A DNA stretch of 64,000 nucleotides from contig JACAXG010000166.1 of assembly GCA_018881555.1 (NCBI GenBank), positions 1,490,956 to 1,554,955 on the forward strand, read 5' to 3'. The position numbers were made by a program, and so were the translations under genes. This stretch comes from Amblyornis subalaris (Eukaryota > Chordata > Aves > Passeriformes > Ptilonorhynchidae). The notes under the pieces were generated by a model, which was given only the letters and a program-made list of their open reading frames with translations, had not been told where the DNA came from and ran no database searches. Positions 1-13,375 of this stretch are shown here, piece after piece (within the stretch, counting starts at the first letter, position 1; the number at the start of each line of letters is the position of its first letter).

Positions 1-647
1 GTTATATTCCACAGGATTATAGGTATGCATATGCACATCAAAGTTCACCTCACTGGAAATAAAACAAGCAAAAGTAGGTCTTCACATCTCTACGTTAGTC
101 TGTACAGCTCAAAGTAAAAAAAATTATGATGGTATTTCTGAGAAGATAAAAAGTATTTAGACTTTTCTTGCTTTTAGTATTAGCTTACATTTGTAAGGGC
201 TTTGCTGATCATGGCACTAGTTTTGCCTGAGAATTAAGTTCTCNAAATAGACTCTAGACATAAGGATAATATACCATAAAATACACACATCTTGAAGAAG
301 TGACAGAATGAAAGCCTTACATTAATTGGTTGTAACAATCATCTTATTCCACTATGCGAAATATATTTTTCTGCTCAGAAAATGAGATAGAGACATGCTA
401 GCTGCTGTTAAAGCTGAAAGGAAAAGATGGGATTTTGAACTCCCATGGCTGGACGAGAGACTTGANTGTTGTTCAAATTCTGTATTTTCTTACCGCTGTA
501 TCTCTTTCATTGTAAATGGAAGTTGCAATAATCATATCTTGCAGGATTCCGATCTTGTTAGTGTATGTTTGACAATGTTATGAACCTGATGATCGAATCA
601 AATGTTAGAGAACAGCCATTTAATTTCTGATTCCTAACTTTAGTTAG

Positions 648-764
648 GTGAGTACTACATTGGAAGTGGAGAGGAAACTTCTCTGAACCGTGGATGTTCT
701 GGAGCTGGATACAAAAATCTGTCACTTGTGTCAGTATACAACCACTCTGGTTTCAGCANCAAAA
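648..764 (+). CDS. Possible internal exon, plus strand
   Basis: 117 nt between a branch-point-plus-acceptor signal (CTAACTTTAGTTAG) and a GTGAGT donor. The plus-strand frame reads EYYIGSGEETSLNRGCSGAG, then YKNLSLVSVYNHSGFS. Its end phase does not fit 2853-2989 directly, so a further exon would be needed between them. The minus strand has an equally protein-like frame (WLYTDTSDRFLYPAPEHPRF) but poorer splice signals. No family is recognised. Confidence 0.22.
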
Positions 765-2852
765 GTGAGTATTTGGTATGTTAGCTTGAAATTTAAATGA
801 CTTAACTTCACTGAGCTATTTTTAAATAGCANAACACTGTTCTTGATGGTTATTTGGATTGTTTCCAGCTTTATAAAATGTTAGTATCAGCTCTTCATCC
901 CAAACCTGATCCTAAATTTTTCCTCCGCATTGGTATTTATGATCCTAATTAACTAGTGATTTATTCAGAATGCAGAGGCTTCCATTAAGGTGTTACAATT
1001 TTCATGTAATTGAAGAGCACCACTTTTCAGGTATTTTGACAAATATATACAATGTANGTGACTATCTAACACTCAGATGTGAAGCAATGGAAATGTTCTT
1101 TGCTTTTGGGGCAGGCTCCTTCTTGATATGTAAAGGATCTGAAGCATTCACTGATGATCTCACAACTGACATATGTCCCATCCTATTGCCCATGTTTTCT
1201 TGTTTTACTTCATCAGTTATGTCATTCTTTGACGCTTTTCCTATTGCATTCTCATCGCTTTTCTTATCTCTTTCCACATTTGTTTCCTTGTGGCATTGCC
1301 TCATTCAGTACATTACATTCTCCAAGTTCCTTGACAGCTTCTAGATTAATTCCTTTTTATTTTCCTATGTAAAGGTTTTGTTTAGCCTTTGATTTATTTT
1401 CCTCTTGTGCCAGTTCCTTTCCTGCAATTTCAGTTGTACAGCCCTCTTGCAATGGTATTAAAATTTCCCTGTGTTTATTGGGTTGCACACAATTAGGATT
1501 TTTCAGTCACTTTCTGGGATTTTGCATTTCTCTGTTTCTAGTATTTGTTATTACATCTGGACTTAAATTCATGCATTTGATTCAGGACAAGCATGAGTTT
1601 TAAGCATACTGAGTTTTAGATATACCAAGTGAATTAATCTAATCAAAACTTATTTTTCAAGTTATTTCTCCAGCAAGGTTCTTCTGCATGCTGCTCCATG
1701 CTCTCTGTCTTCCTCCACCNCCACACACCCATATATGACTTGCCCTTCTTAAACTGCTATTTTATAATTTCTGTGATTCATCCATAAAAAGAGCATAGTT
1801 TTCCATGCCACTAGTACTTTTTAGCATAAGTTATTGTCAAAGGATAGCTTTTGAGATTGCCCAAAGTAGGTATAGTGCTAAAAAAAAGAGAAGAAATATT
1901 TCCCCCAGGAAACTCTGTTGATCTCTAGATAATGACTTTGAACTCTTGTTTCAGAAAGGTTTTTTTTCCATTTTTCTCAGTTATATATAACACTGTAAAT
2001 TTTTATAGGCTTATTAGAACTTCATTTGAGTATTTGTGTCATTTCAATGTTAAAGGCACTTGTGACATTAAAGATTAGGAAAAAAGCATCTCCAACCAAA
2101 CATTTATGGCAGAAAGGTATGTGAGAACATAACAATATTTGGCTTTTTTTTTTTTTTTGCTATCATGAAAACCCTACTATTTGAGCAAAATTTCCTGAAA
2201 TTAATGAATTTATTCAAAGTAAATACAACTTTCAGAGGAAGCAGGTTTAGTCTGACTTGTGACTAAAAGGGAAATCTATTTCATTCAGAACTTCATATTA
2301 CAGTAGTTTACTGTCAGTGAAGTAAATATTTTACATGTCCTACAGCCTTAAAAATAACATAACATGTTTATTATTAAGATACTGTAGTAGTTTTTCATTA
2401 AAGCATCATATTTAGAAAAAATTACATCCTTCGCTTCATTAGGAAGGCTGAGCAAATTAATTAGAATTTATCATCTAGGTTTAAATTCAAATAATATTGT
2501 CAACTTTCTTATGATGGATACAAACTTGCATTTTAAATTGAAATTGCAGTGAAATGCTAGAGATGTTAATTGTCGGATGTGAGCGATGCTGCACATTAAA
2601 CCAATTTTTATATATTACCTGAAACTTCCTAAGTAAAACAGACTAAGTTTTATGAAAATATTCACTTTTTTTTTCTTTACTTTTTAAAATATTGTGTCCA
2701 TTTTTTCAAACGTGGCCCTGTCGCTTTCGGACACGAAATAAGCACACGAGATGCAATTATCAGGGTCCACCAGCCAGGGCAGAGGNCAAGGAAGAAAGGA
2801 GGAAAAAAGAGAGACCGGCCTCTGCCCTCAGTCTTTATTTATATGTTTTTAG

Positions 2853-2989
2853 AAATCACCGTGGATTGGAGGATGAGAATACCACCTCCTACTGTCCACT
2901 GGTCAACGGAATTGTCTATCACATAGACTACAGGAATTCAAAACATCAGGCCNGTTACAATAACATGAGCTATGTTTACAGAAAAGTGN
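2853..2989 (+). CDS. Possible internal exon, plus strand
   Basis: 137 nt after a pyrimidine-rich TTTTTAG acceptor and before a GTGAGA donor (with an N at the last exon base). The open frame contains GLEDENTTSYCPLVNGIVYH and NNMSYVYRK, with two potential N-glycosylation sites. The minus strand is also open over part of this stretch, so strand and reality are uncertain. No family is recognised. Confidence 0.22.
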
Positions 2990-5275
2990 GTGAGAAACTA
3001 TTTACCGAACTTAAAACNCTGCACAACTGAAGAACTGCAAAATGCAGGGCTACATTGCACTTTTTCCTCTTTATTTTTATCTAATTTTAGGGGAGGTGAA
3101 AAAGCAATGCGGAAGTTAGGGGGAGAGATAAATCTTTGTAGTTGTAGAAACAGGATTTAATCTTGGAAGGAACTGTTTCATGTTTTCATGCCTCCTTTTC
3201 CTCACTCTGGAGATGTACTAGACCAGACCTGCTGTGGCTTTAAATGACATTAAATTTGGAATCTATAGTAGAGTTCACCTGTTACCCTAAGGTACAGCTG
3301 TTTATTCAAAAATGTGCTGGTCTCAAATTCTTCATTGCTTTAGGCAGAATGAATACTTTTCTCCCAGAATTATATCTTTCTTATGTAATGTTTATTGTAC
3401 CCTCTCTATTTTTGTGTTTGTATGTTTGTCTTCTAAGTTTTGGAAGAGGAACTAATGATTTTATTATTACAGAAAACAAACTTCAACAACTTTTATGCAG
3501 CAATCATGTTTGGTTTTGATGTGCGTGTTTTAGCTTTTGTAATTTTTTCCTTTGTCCCTGAGTTTTCACAGTGGGGGACTCATTATACAGTAGGTTATAA
3601 CTGCAAATCCCATGGAAAGGCAGGGGTAATAAGGGACAAACACAGTATCCTGTTAGGAAGCACTGCTTTGTAGACAAAAACCCTCTTCTTCTGGACTGAT
3701 ACTGGACAAGGAAAATGTGTTGTACTTGTGTTTAAAATCAGTTCCTAGCAGGCCAGTTCACTTGTTCCTGCATTGGTCTGTATCTTGTCATTTTATGGGC
3801 TGATCTCGCATTGATTTCTATTTAATGTTTTATGCATGGATTTGAAGCTGCATTAGCAGTACTCAAATTTGCATGAGAAGGAGTAAATCAAATCTGCCCC
3901 ATTCCAAGTCGTAGTCTTTAAAGACAGGAAGCTTGTGCCCTGTGTTGCAGGAACCTTGTTCAGTCATAGAAGTACAGGTAAGAAAGCTGCTGGGTCAGTA
4001 GGACTGCAGAGCAAACAGTAAAATATATGCTAAAGNTGGTTCAACTGCAACCTGAGAATCCCAGTTGCGAATGTGGATTGACCCTATTTTCTTCATCGCT
4101 GTGTCAGCACAAGAGCAAAACTCCTGCCTACGTGCTTGTGCAGTCTGAGAAACTGAGTGAATATTCTGTCAATACCGAGGGACCAGCATGAGCCCTTTTT
4201 CCTGCCTGAAAGCCACAATACTTGTGAGTGGCTTTGTGCTGAAGCCTTGCAAGGCTAATCCTTAATGGAAATATCTGGCTCAGAATACATATTAGGTGCC
4301 CCTCCACTGCTTTGGCATTTGTTGTGAACAGTATGTCAGTTGTAAAAAAAGCTAATGTATACACCTCTACTAATCCCCTGAACAAGGGTTTAATGAAATA
4401 TGTTAATTGAAACTTCCACTAATTTTAACGAGATTTCCCACTGGGAGTGTTAGCCCGTGAAGACACTAGTATTTTTTGTGCACTTAGTCTGATNTTTCTT
4501 AAGGTTACTGAGAGGATTCGTGATGGAAATATATTAACAGCCAATAGGATTGGGATTCCTGTATATCCTGAGGGATCCACAATCCATTACAGGTTCTCAG
4601 CGTAGGCAGGGAGATCTTACTAGGGTTCACGTGAAGCAAAAGTAGATATGCTCTGAAGAAAACCAGATGATGAAGACAATTCTGAGAATGTGTTTTTGAG
4701 TGAACACGTCTGTGTTTGTAATATATGTAACCATGAAGGGATAAGAAAAAGTGCCTGAATGAGAGCTATTGTTAGCAAAAGCAAAACTCACTGAAGAATA
4801 GGAAAAAAAACCTAAAAAACTGAAACAAAGGGTAAGCAGGTGCAGAAGTTGGGAAAAAATGAAGTTTATTTAAACATTCTCAATTTTAAAAGTAAATCTG
4901 TTTCCTTATTGTTCTGAAGAACCAGAGCATAATTTACACTGATTTACTTCCCCTTCTCTTTGATGCTTACGAGTGCCGAGTTGCAACTGAAAGTGATTAA
5001 TTTTGCTGATGAGAGAGTGATTTTCCTCTCATTTTGAATTGTCTCCTTTTTCTTTGCTTACCTTTTTTTGTGGCTCTCTACTTCTTTCTTATTTAGGCAG
5101 CTTTGGAGACTTTATTGTAGGTTTTAGCCTTAAAAATGAATACTGCAATGAATTCCATTGTTATTAGTAAAACAAGGAATCATTTGAAAACCCAAACAAA
5201 ATCCAAGGCACAGGAGAGTTATATATAGTAAGAATGGGCTTCTGTCATGGAGAACTTACATTTGGAAGGGACCAA

Positions 5276-5435
5276 ATAACAAGAGAAATGTTATTATCTC
5301 ATTTAAGAATGTGGGATGAAGAACAGAGCAATGAAGTGACTTGACTAATGGTTTAGGTCTGAGCTGGGAACAGAATCCAGACTGCCTGACTCCCCAGGCA
5401 GAGCATTAAAACAGATTGCCCTTCTCTCCTCCATG
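5276..5435 (+). repeat. Ancient MIR-type core SINE
   Basis: It aligns by eye to the MIR 3' half: TTATTATCTCATTTAAG, then AACAGAGCAATGAAGTGACTT, GAGCTGGGAACAGAATCCAG and CTGCCTGACTCCCCAGGCAGA. The order of motifs is as in MIR, and the divergence fits an insertion from early amniote history. Confidence 0.65.
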
Positions 5436-6518
5436 AGAAATAAGTGAAGGCTACCTGTTTAACAGCCTGTATATATTACTGTATATATTACTTAGTGAAT
5501 TATGTTTTATCACAATGATGGTATTTTCTAAAAGAATCAATAGTGTAACTCACTAATTATAAATTATTTATGGGTTCAATGTGTCACTACTAGAATGATA
5601 CTTCTTCCTAAGCAAAGTGACTGTATCATGTCAGAAGATACTGCTGTTTATTTTTCAGGGAATAAGCACCAGAAAATGCTACACAGGGTGTTCTTTTGAT
5701 GCAGCCNTTGTTAACATTTACCCCTGAAACACATATTCTAAGTCACCTCTAAAATGTTTAAAAATATATATGCAAAAGTCCATGTTTTTGGACTTAGTAT
5801 TATCTAGCGTGTACTGCAGAAAACTCATCCTTTAAAACCAACTGTAGTCATATAGCAGTACACGTCCTAAGGAAATTTCTCACTGTTTACCTCTATAAAA
5901 TATATTCTCCAATTGTGAATTAGAATTCCAGCCCTGTTGGAGGCTGAATTGGGCAAACTTTAGCCTGAGAGATATAAAACTTTGTAAAAGCAAATTACCT
6001 AAATTTAAACTAATCAATATTTAGAGCAAACTAGAACTCACAAAAGAAAAGAAATATGTTACCTAACTCCATAGGAAGTGTATAGAAGGGGGAATTGTAC
6101 CATATATAGAAATAGAGGTTAAGGTGAAACTTTCTTTGCTTAGTACAGTAACTGTGACAAAAGCTGGAGTTTGCTCATTATGTATTCCCAGACATGTCCC
6201 TAAGCTAGGTTTAATGAATGCTGTTCTCATTAATTTAAATGCTACTTACATGTGGCTAGCAATAAGATAATTGAAGAAGTTCTTAATTTGGGAGCAGGGT
6301 ATATGGTTATTCCACATGAAGTAGCAGAGCTATAAATTGTTAAAATGGGGACAGAGAGATGAGTTTTCAGAGATACATTTAACAGCATTGTGGAGGGGGT
6401 AGGGAAAGGGAAATGGTCAGTCTTCTTTAGAGGAGGAAAGTGACCCTGATTTTGAAGGACTATGAATTAATTTTCCTAAGGCCTCCTGTCTTCCAGCAGA
6501 GACTCCATCTGCGTGGTA

Positions 6519-6610
6519 ACTAAAGCTTTTGGGGCAGGAGCTCTCCTGTTTTGTGCTTGCACAACACTAAGCATAGCAAAGTTCTGGAGTGCTGTAGCAA
6601 TAAATTGGGG
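6519..6610 (+). repeat. Possible ancient amniote repeat fragment
   Basis: The run AAGCTTTTGGGGCAGGAGCT followed by TTTTGTGCTTGCACAACACT and a GCAATAA tail resembles a decayed interspersed repeat common in reptiles and birds (TTTGGGGCAGGGA ... CAGCGCCTAGCACAATGGGG ... AATAA), as remembered. Weak; by eye only. Confidence 0.35.
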
Positions 6611-7702
6611 AACGATAGTAATTCACTGGGAAGAATATTGGGAAGACAGTAAGAAGTATGCAGCTAATACATCATTTCAAGGACATTCTGTCAAGAGAGA
6701 AACATTTCTTGTTTCTTCTACTGGTGAATTCAGGAACTTTCCACATTTGTTGCTAGGACACCTGTAATCCAAAAATTAGCTTTGTGCAGAGGATTACCTC
6801 TCTTTGCATTCATTTGGATAGTTTTCCCTGGGTTCAATCCTAAGTTTGCTGCCAGTTGCTTCTAACTCCCATTTTCACAGATATGTGAGAGTGACCCGGC
6901 ATTGTAAAGCAACAAATGTTGCTGAAATATTTTTCTGTAAAAACATTTAGATGTAGAGATGTTCAGAGGCTTCAATATGAAACCATAAAACTTGTCTGCT
7001 TCCTTACTGGAGTTTGCTCCAAAGCGTTATGAACTGAAGATTAGAATTTATACCAATACGGAAGCTGAATTTAGCTGGTGGTGGTTTTGTGGCATTTTAT
7101 GTCAATCTTGTAGAGAAATCATTGAATTCCTCATTTTGAATTATTTTAGCAGAAGGAACCCTTATAATAAATTATGTGAACATGTAATATCTGATAATGA
7201 ATTTCTAGCACTGTGCACCAAAATCAGCTATGTAGTGACCTCTTTCAAAATATTTAAAATTAGACCAATGAAATTTCTTTGGTTTAGAAACAAGAAAAAG
7301 CCCCATACTTCTGTAGGTTTTTTTGTAGTAAGCCAGGAAAAAGAGTTCAATTTATATATTGTGTGATGTAAAATAACTGAATTTCAGCAAACTTGGCTTC
7401 TGGCATGGCTTTGTATGACCATATTTGCCTAATACAAATAATTCAATACTTAATCTTGTACTGGAACTACATTCTTAATTGCATAGTACTTTGTGTCTAA
7501 GAAAAAAATCCCAAATCAAAACAAATAGCATTTAAAAAGTCAGGCTTAATGTCATTGGCTTAATGTCGTTATCTTAATGTCTAAATGTAGCAAGCCTATG
7601 GATAGTAAACTGGTATTTTAACATACTAGGATACGTAAGGAAGCTCTAATCCCTGCCATCTATACCTAAATGTNTTTTTCAATGTTGTATTTTTTTCTGT
7701 AG

Positions 7703-7767
7703 GAATCCAGTTCATCAACTGCTCTCAGCCAAGTACTGCTGACTGAACACCGTATATGCACATGCCG
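7703..7767 (+). CDS. Possible exon of an unidentified plus-strand gene
   Basis: A 65-nt segment between a pyrimidine-rich acceptor (TTTTTTCTGTAG) and a GTGGGT donor. Only one of its three frames is open, giving 21 codons plus two bases (ESSSSTALSQVLL, then TEHRICTC). The two leftover bases join in phase with the segment at 8640. The product is unknown. Short segments like this can arise by chance. Confidence 0.25.
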
Positions 7768-8639
7768 GTGGGTACAACTTTGACCTTTGAAGTATGGCTG
7801 TGAAGGTTTTCTTACACTGTGAGGATAAGGAATAGAAGAGGGATTTTTCTGTGTTGTTTAATGTTACTGCAATGAAACAATCTACTTAAAACATACTTCT
7901 GGCCATCCCTCATGTTTTTGGCTGACACTGAGAGAGGAGAAGTCATCGTGTAGCTGCAGGAGTTTCACTCAGTGCTTAATTGGATACTTGCTTGTGGAAC
8001 CAATGAAAAAAAGAGATGTGGAACAAGGTTCTCAACCAGGCAACAGGAGGGAGAAGACAATCAAGTTGTTAAAGCGGAGTCCTTGATGTGCTGGCCAGTT
8101 TGTCCTCATGCACTAAAGAGGGAGGATGTGGGATACCTCTTTGAAAAACAGTTCTAAAGTCTATTTTGAAAACCACTCTCTGTGGTCTTCCTAATGGCAT
8201 TAGCCAGAGAGCTGCCAGTTTGAAGCCCTCCCTGCTGCATGCCCGCTGTATAGAAATTAGATCACAGTAGGAACCTATTTGCAGTAGTTGAATTTTGATG
8301 AAGTTGCTACGTTAGTTCAATTTCTCCCCTGTCCCGTCAGCTCCTTCTCAAAGATATTTTCTCTGTTATTCAAGAATAGGTATTTTCATTGTTTAAGATT
8401 ATTCACTAAAAACTTATGTTGATTTACATGACCTGAAAATGGTAAAAATGAGTAAAGACTTTCTAAAAGTATTGTATTTATGGCAGTGNTGATCAAAACT
8501 TCAGGGTTCAAATCTGCTGTTCCATGTTAGATTAATCTCTTATGTATATATTGCTACCNAACATGAGCAGGAATTGTCACCTGTGAAGTTTTTTATTTCT
8601 TTCTTATTTTTTATTTTTAAACAATTCTCGTGTTTGCAG

Positions 8640-8760
8640 CAGCATACAAAATTCCTATAAATTTTGCGGTAGTTTTAAAATTGTAACTTTTCTTGGAGAT
8701 GATTTGAAGTCTCCTGGATATACACAGCTCATGCAGCGGGACATGGAGCTGCTGCTGTAA
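8640..8760 (+). CDS. Possible terminal exon of an unidentified plus-strand gene
   Basis: 121 nt following a long pyrimidine tract and TTTGCAG, ending in TAA at 8758-8760. With the segment at 7703-7767 it reads SIQNSYKFCGSFKIVTF, then LGDDLKSPGYTQLMQRDMEL and a stop. The phase match and strong acceptor are in favour. The lack of any recognisable family and open frames on the other strand are against. If real, this gene would end tail to tail with the minus-strand gene at 13376. Confidence 0.28.
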
Positions 8761-9461
8761 AAGTTAAAGAACTGAAGAAATCACAACAGCCAGGTNAATG
8801 CACTTACACTGACAACGATTGAATTGCAATATGTTGATGTTTTNATCCACATTTTATGATTAAGTTCTTCATTTGATGTAAATCAGATAACTGAAATAGA
8901 GCTACAGTGACCTAAACCAGCAGTAAATCTTTTGATTTCCATAAATCATGTCCTGGCTTCCAAGCAGTCCTGGTTTTAATTTTATAAATCAAAGCCTAAA
9001 CAGTGAATTTTAGCTCTTCTGAAGGCTGGCAATCCTGAACTCTCGTCACTCTCAAAACATCGTGCACAGAGCAGAATGGTGAAGTGTATTGACACATTTA
9101 TTGGAGAATTAGGATCTGCTCTCTTCCAGTATGAAATAGAAGTGTTCATACATTTATGGAAACTCTTTTAATCCTTTTTGCAAAGTGAAACAGTTCTAAC
9201 AGGCAAAATTTCCCCCTACTCAAGCATTAGTATTACTATCAGTGGGAAATACCTTGAGATTTAAGCAAGGTATTGTAGATTATAGCAGAAAGAAGCAAGG
9301 GTTTGTTGCTGAAGTTTGTCGTCTGTGATCAAAGACAGATTTCATTGCAGTGAAGCATTCAGGTTTCTGAGTCCCTTTACCAAAGTTTTATTATGAATCT
9401 GTTGTAATAGTGGCTGTAAACATCAGGATTGTAGAGAAAAGGTTTAAAAACATAACTTTTC

Positions 9462-9558
9462 TTGTAAATTAAGGAGTAAGAAAATAAGAATTGAGTAATT
9501 GTAATTTAAAAATTAAGTAATTGTAAATTAAGGAGTAAGAAAAGAAGAATTGAAGTAA
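9462..9558. repeat. Local duplication of a ~37-bp unit
   Basis: Copies at 9462-9498 and 9521-9558 share TTGTAAATTAAGGAGTAAG followed by AAAA(T/G)AAGAATTGA. A 22-bp spacer (9499-9520) made of similar AT-rich sequence separates them. Confidence 0.8.
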
Positions 9559-12500
9559 ATGAGAACATTTGCGTGTAAAGAAAAAGCAGTTTTGGTGCAN
9601 GTATTGGCAATATTTCATAAACATGCAAGTGTGATAACTATATAAGTGATAAGATCGATGAGCCTAAATTTGGTTGAATTTCACCTTATACTGTTTCTAC
9701 TACTCCTAGTAGTTCACTTTTGAATTTTGCTCCCAATTTTTAAATTTTTTCCACACTAGTGAGCCATCACTTGAGCAAAGTTTTATTGCTGGAGTCAACA
9801 GGATTAATTATTTTAAGGATGTGCTCAGTAAAGTGTTCCAAAATTGAGCCCTCCAGCTTGCACTGTATGNGACTTCCCTTTAAAGGACTCTGATAGCTTT
9901 TACTAATTTGCTAGGAAACCTCTGTTCAAAAACCTAATGCATGTAAAAAGTAAACAAGAAAATGTTAAGAAAACAGAAAAATATTTGTAGAACTGCCAAG
10001 TTATTTTAAGCTTTGGAAATGATCTCATAATATGGAAAAAGAAAAGGAATAAAATTACTTATTTAGGAAAAGGTGAAAAATGACAGAAGTGAACCAGTAT
10101 AATTTTTCTTTTTTCATAGAATTCCCAATCTTTTTGCTGAATGATTCAAAGGAAAACAGTATGCTTATAATTTAAAAAGACAGTGATTAATTCTCAGAAT
10201 TTTTGAGATAATATTTTAAACAATTTTCTCATTCTGATGTGTCAATATGTCTGACAATGGGTACCACAAACAGAGCAATACAAGAAATAAACCACTGTAC
10301 ATTTTTGGAGTGTATTTGAGAGCACAAGTACTGCCCAATGATCACAAATCTCTTGCTTGCCACTGGGGGTTTTTCTAAACAAACCTCCTCTTTTCTTCCA
10401 GCATTTGAAGCCATTTTCATCAGCTGCTCCAACACTCAGATAACTCAACTGAGTCCTGTTCTCCCCACATCTATAGTAACTAATTAAACAGTAAATTAAC
10501 AAATATATTAATGGATTACTTGCCTTGGTAAACAGTGCATGAGATCCTATAATTCTTTTGTTATACCTCTGTTCTTCTTGCCGTTATTTTTTATTAATTG
10601 GATCAACTAAGATTATAAATTCTTCTTTGATTGTTATCAGAAAGAAAATTGATCTGTGGAATTTTTTGCTTAATAAATATTCAGGAGAATCAGTGAAAAG
10701 AATTTTTTCCTGAGAATTCTGGGTTGGACAGTTTTAAATTTCCAAAAATGTAAGTATCCTCTGGTTCCTGGAAAAAATCTTAAAGCCTTACAAATTTCTT
10801 TTTCAGCAAACAGGCAAAGTTTGGACAAAATAAAAATACTTTTAACAAAGAGAAATTATTCCCCAAATTAAATTGAAATGTTTCAGAAGTGCATATTTTT
10901 ANTATAAAAAGTCTGCTGTGAAAGCAAGTAGTGAAATGAAAGTTTAGAAACCATGAGTTTTTCACAGCATTCCTGGCTTCCCTTTTTCTCTACAGCTGGC
11001 TTCCAGTTTGTTTAATATTTGACATCAAGCATATTTCTAAATGAATTCTGAAGAAAGACTTGGGAACTGTCAGATGATAGAAGATCAGTCTTGATCACAT
11101 AAAATTACATTTTCCTGTTTAAGTAGGATAGCAAAAGTAAATTCACCTTGACTTTTGTTCAGTTAGACCTATGTCTTGGGAAAAATTCACCTCTAAAGTA
11201 CTTGGTCTTTAAAAATCCAGAATTCAGTTGCTTAAAAAATCCATCTAGCAAACTCTACTGCCTTTTGTCAAAAAACGGGCTGTGAGGTTTATACGGCATA
11301 TAAAGCCCTATTTTTACATGGGACAACTTGGTGAGTTTCCCACAGTCACTAAGAGCCTGTGAACCTTCAGTAGTTCCATCCACAACAAGGTTCCAGCAAG
11401 GGACATAGTTTTGAAACGATGCTCAGTTATGTGTATATTTTTTTTGGTCATTCTTTGACAGAAATAGTTCCTGCTTATTTTGGGTCTCATGGCATATNGA
11501 GCACTATATATATTTGGAATCAAATCCTTTGGAATCACTATGNAAATATAACAGGGTTAATGTAAAGGCACTAACTCTGGTAGTTGGTAAGATCAGCTGA
11601 TCAGTACATTTGATCCAAACCTTTTAAAGACACTTTCCTGAACATTCCAAAGCAACCTATTTTTGCACTGACATTCTATACCAGAGAAGCTATTTTGATG
11701 CATTTCATATCTTGATGTTTATAAACACAGTGATAATTTCTGCACCAAATTATGTTTCCAGTAAATGTGAAAGAAATGTCTAACATATGTTCTTATAGAG
11801 CCTCATGTTGATGTGTTGCATCTTGAAATTCAAATGTTGAATGCTGAGCATCCTGNGAACAGTCTTTTGTGACAGTGTAGTTGGAGCATCTCCCCAACAT
11901 TCAGTGCTGTTACTTTGTGCTGCTCTGGACTCAAAGGCTCTGCGAGGCACTGGGTGCACAAACCTATGGACAGATTGCTCTGCCTGCCCTGGCCACCCCA
12001 GTTCAAGGTGGCACAATGTTGCTAGTAAGATCATTTACTCTGCCCATCAGGCAGATAGGATCCTCATTTTTTCTTTCTAACCTCCTGAATTACCCTGGTT
12101 TTTGGCTACATACCTACAGGCTTTTTCCCAAGGGCAAGGTATCAACTAATAAATCAACTAATTACTATTAGCTTGAATAGAGTAACNAAAACTAGTTACA
12201 TTATTATCAGGTAGAAATTCTCGGATTTTCCCTNGTATTTTCCATTTGTTTGGCCTTTTTGGTGTTTGGTTTTGTTTTGGGGTTTTTTGGTGGGTTTTTT
12301 TTCCTTATTTGTTTTTTTTAGAGANGGTGCTGTTTGAGGAAAGTTTGTTTGTTTTCTGTTAAAAGTGTAAACTCTTCACTGCAGAGGCAGTGCCTCTCCA
12401 GATTGCTACAGCAGGAAGTCCTGATCCTTTACGGAGTTTTGAACATTGCAGAATAAAAATAAATCATTATATTAAATAATGTACTTATTTAAGCACTGAT

Positions 12501-13375
12501 TATCACTACTAAGGTGGAGTTTTGTGTGAGAGTTCAGTCTGGGTGGGAAAAAAGGGAACAATAAAAAGCACATAATCTCTTACTGCAGCCAAATATTTGT
12601 AAACTGAAGTTGCTGAGAGTGTAAGTGGTAACAGTCATCTTGCAAACAGATGGGACAGTCCTGTGTTTGTGAACTTTTGCCCTAGGAAGCAAGAGGGTAA
12701 AGAAAAAAGGAGAAAGTAGAAGAAATGCTTAGTAATTGTTACTTGTTGCACAGTATTACCTTGCAACTATTGTTTCAGTCAGGCACATGTGTATAATCCT
12801 TACAGAAATAGTCTCAGAGTAATTCAGATACGACGGGGAGCTATAATTTTGAAAATTGCCATTGGATGTTTGNATAATTTTTGGGTTGGTTCTTTTTTCT
12901 TAGTCACAGTACACAGTGTGACAGAGTGGTCACTAGACTATTAATGATANCATAGATCAGATTGCATTCTATAAACAGAATTTTACACCCTGTACTTCCA
13001 ACTGGACCGAAAAATCATTTAAAATTTGCCATAACGGGTCTGCACATTGTATCTTTTTATGTCTTCTACTTTATAGTCTAAATAAANTAAATCCTTAGGG
13101 CTTTTGAAGGTGGTCTAAATTTTAGATGAGAAAGTAAGGTGTTTAAGAATAATCACTTTGCTGTGCAGTGATGTTAAGTGGTCATCTACTTTAAAGCATA
13201 AACTTGGTTGCAGAATATTTTAACTTTTGATGTTCTAGAATTCCCTGCACACCTTGNCTGCCATTAAAGCAAGATGTTGGTATTCACTTCTATGGTTTTT
13301 TTAACATCCTCTTTCATAACTGGCAATATCCCACTGTTTCATATACAGTGAAATCACTAACACTTCCAAATGTGA

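Larger units (their letters stand above)
1..13375. other. Left flank, mostly non-coding
   Basis: Apart from the doubtful plus-strand segments and the old repeats at 5276-5435 and 6519-6610, this AT-rich stretch shows no recognisable gene. Open frames at 10229-10502 (minus, two overlapping frames) and 11780-12171 (both strands) lack splice support or resemblance and are left uncalled. Confidence 0.5.

Noticed and set aside
10229..10502. Two overlapping minus frames with a hydrophobic end
   Set aside because: Both frames look equally protein-like, with no clear acceptor, donor or homolog. Treated as chance.
11780..12171. Overlapping frames on both strands near 11.9 kb
   Set aside because: Open on both strands because of locally higher GC; no splice context or family. 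It could be an unrecognised repeat.
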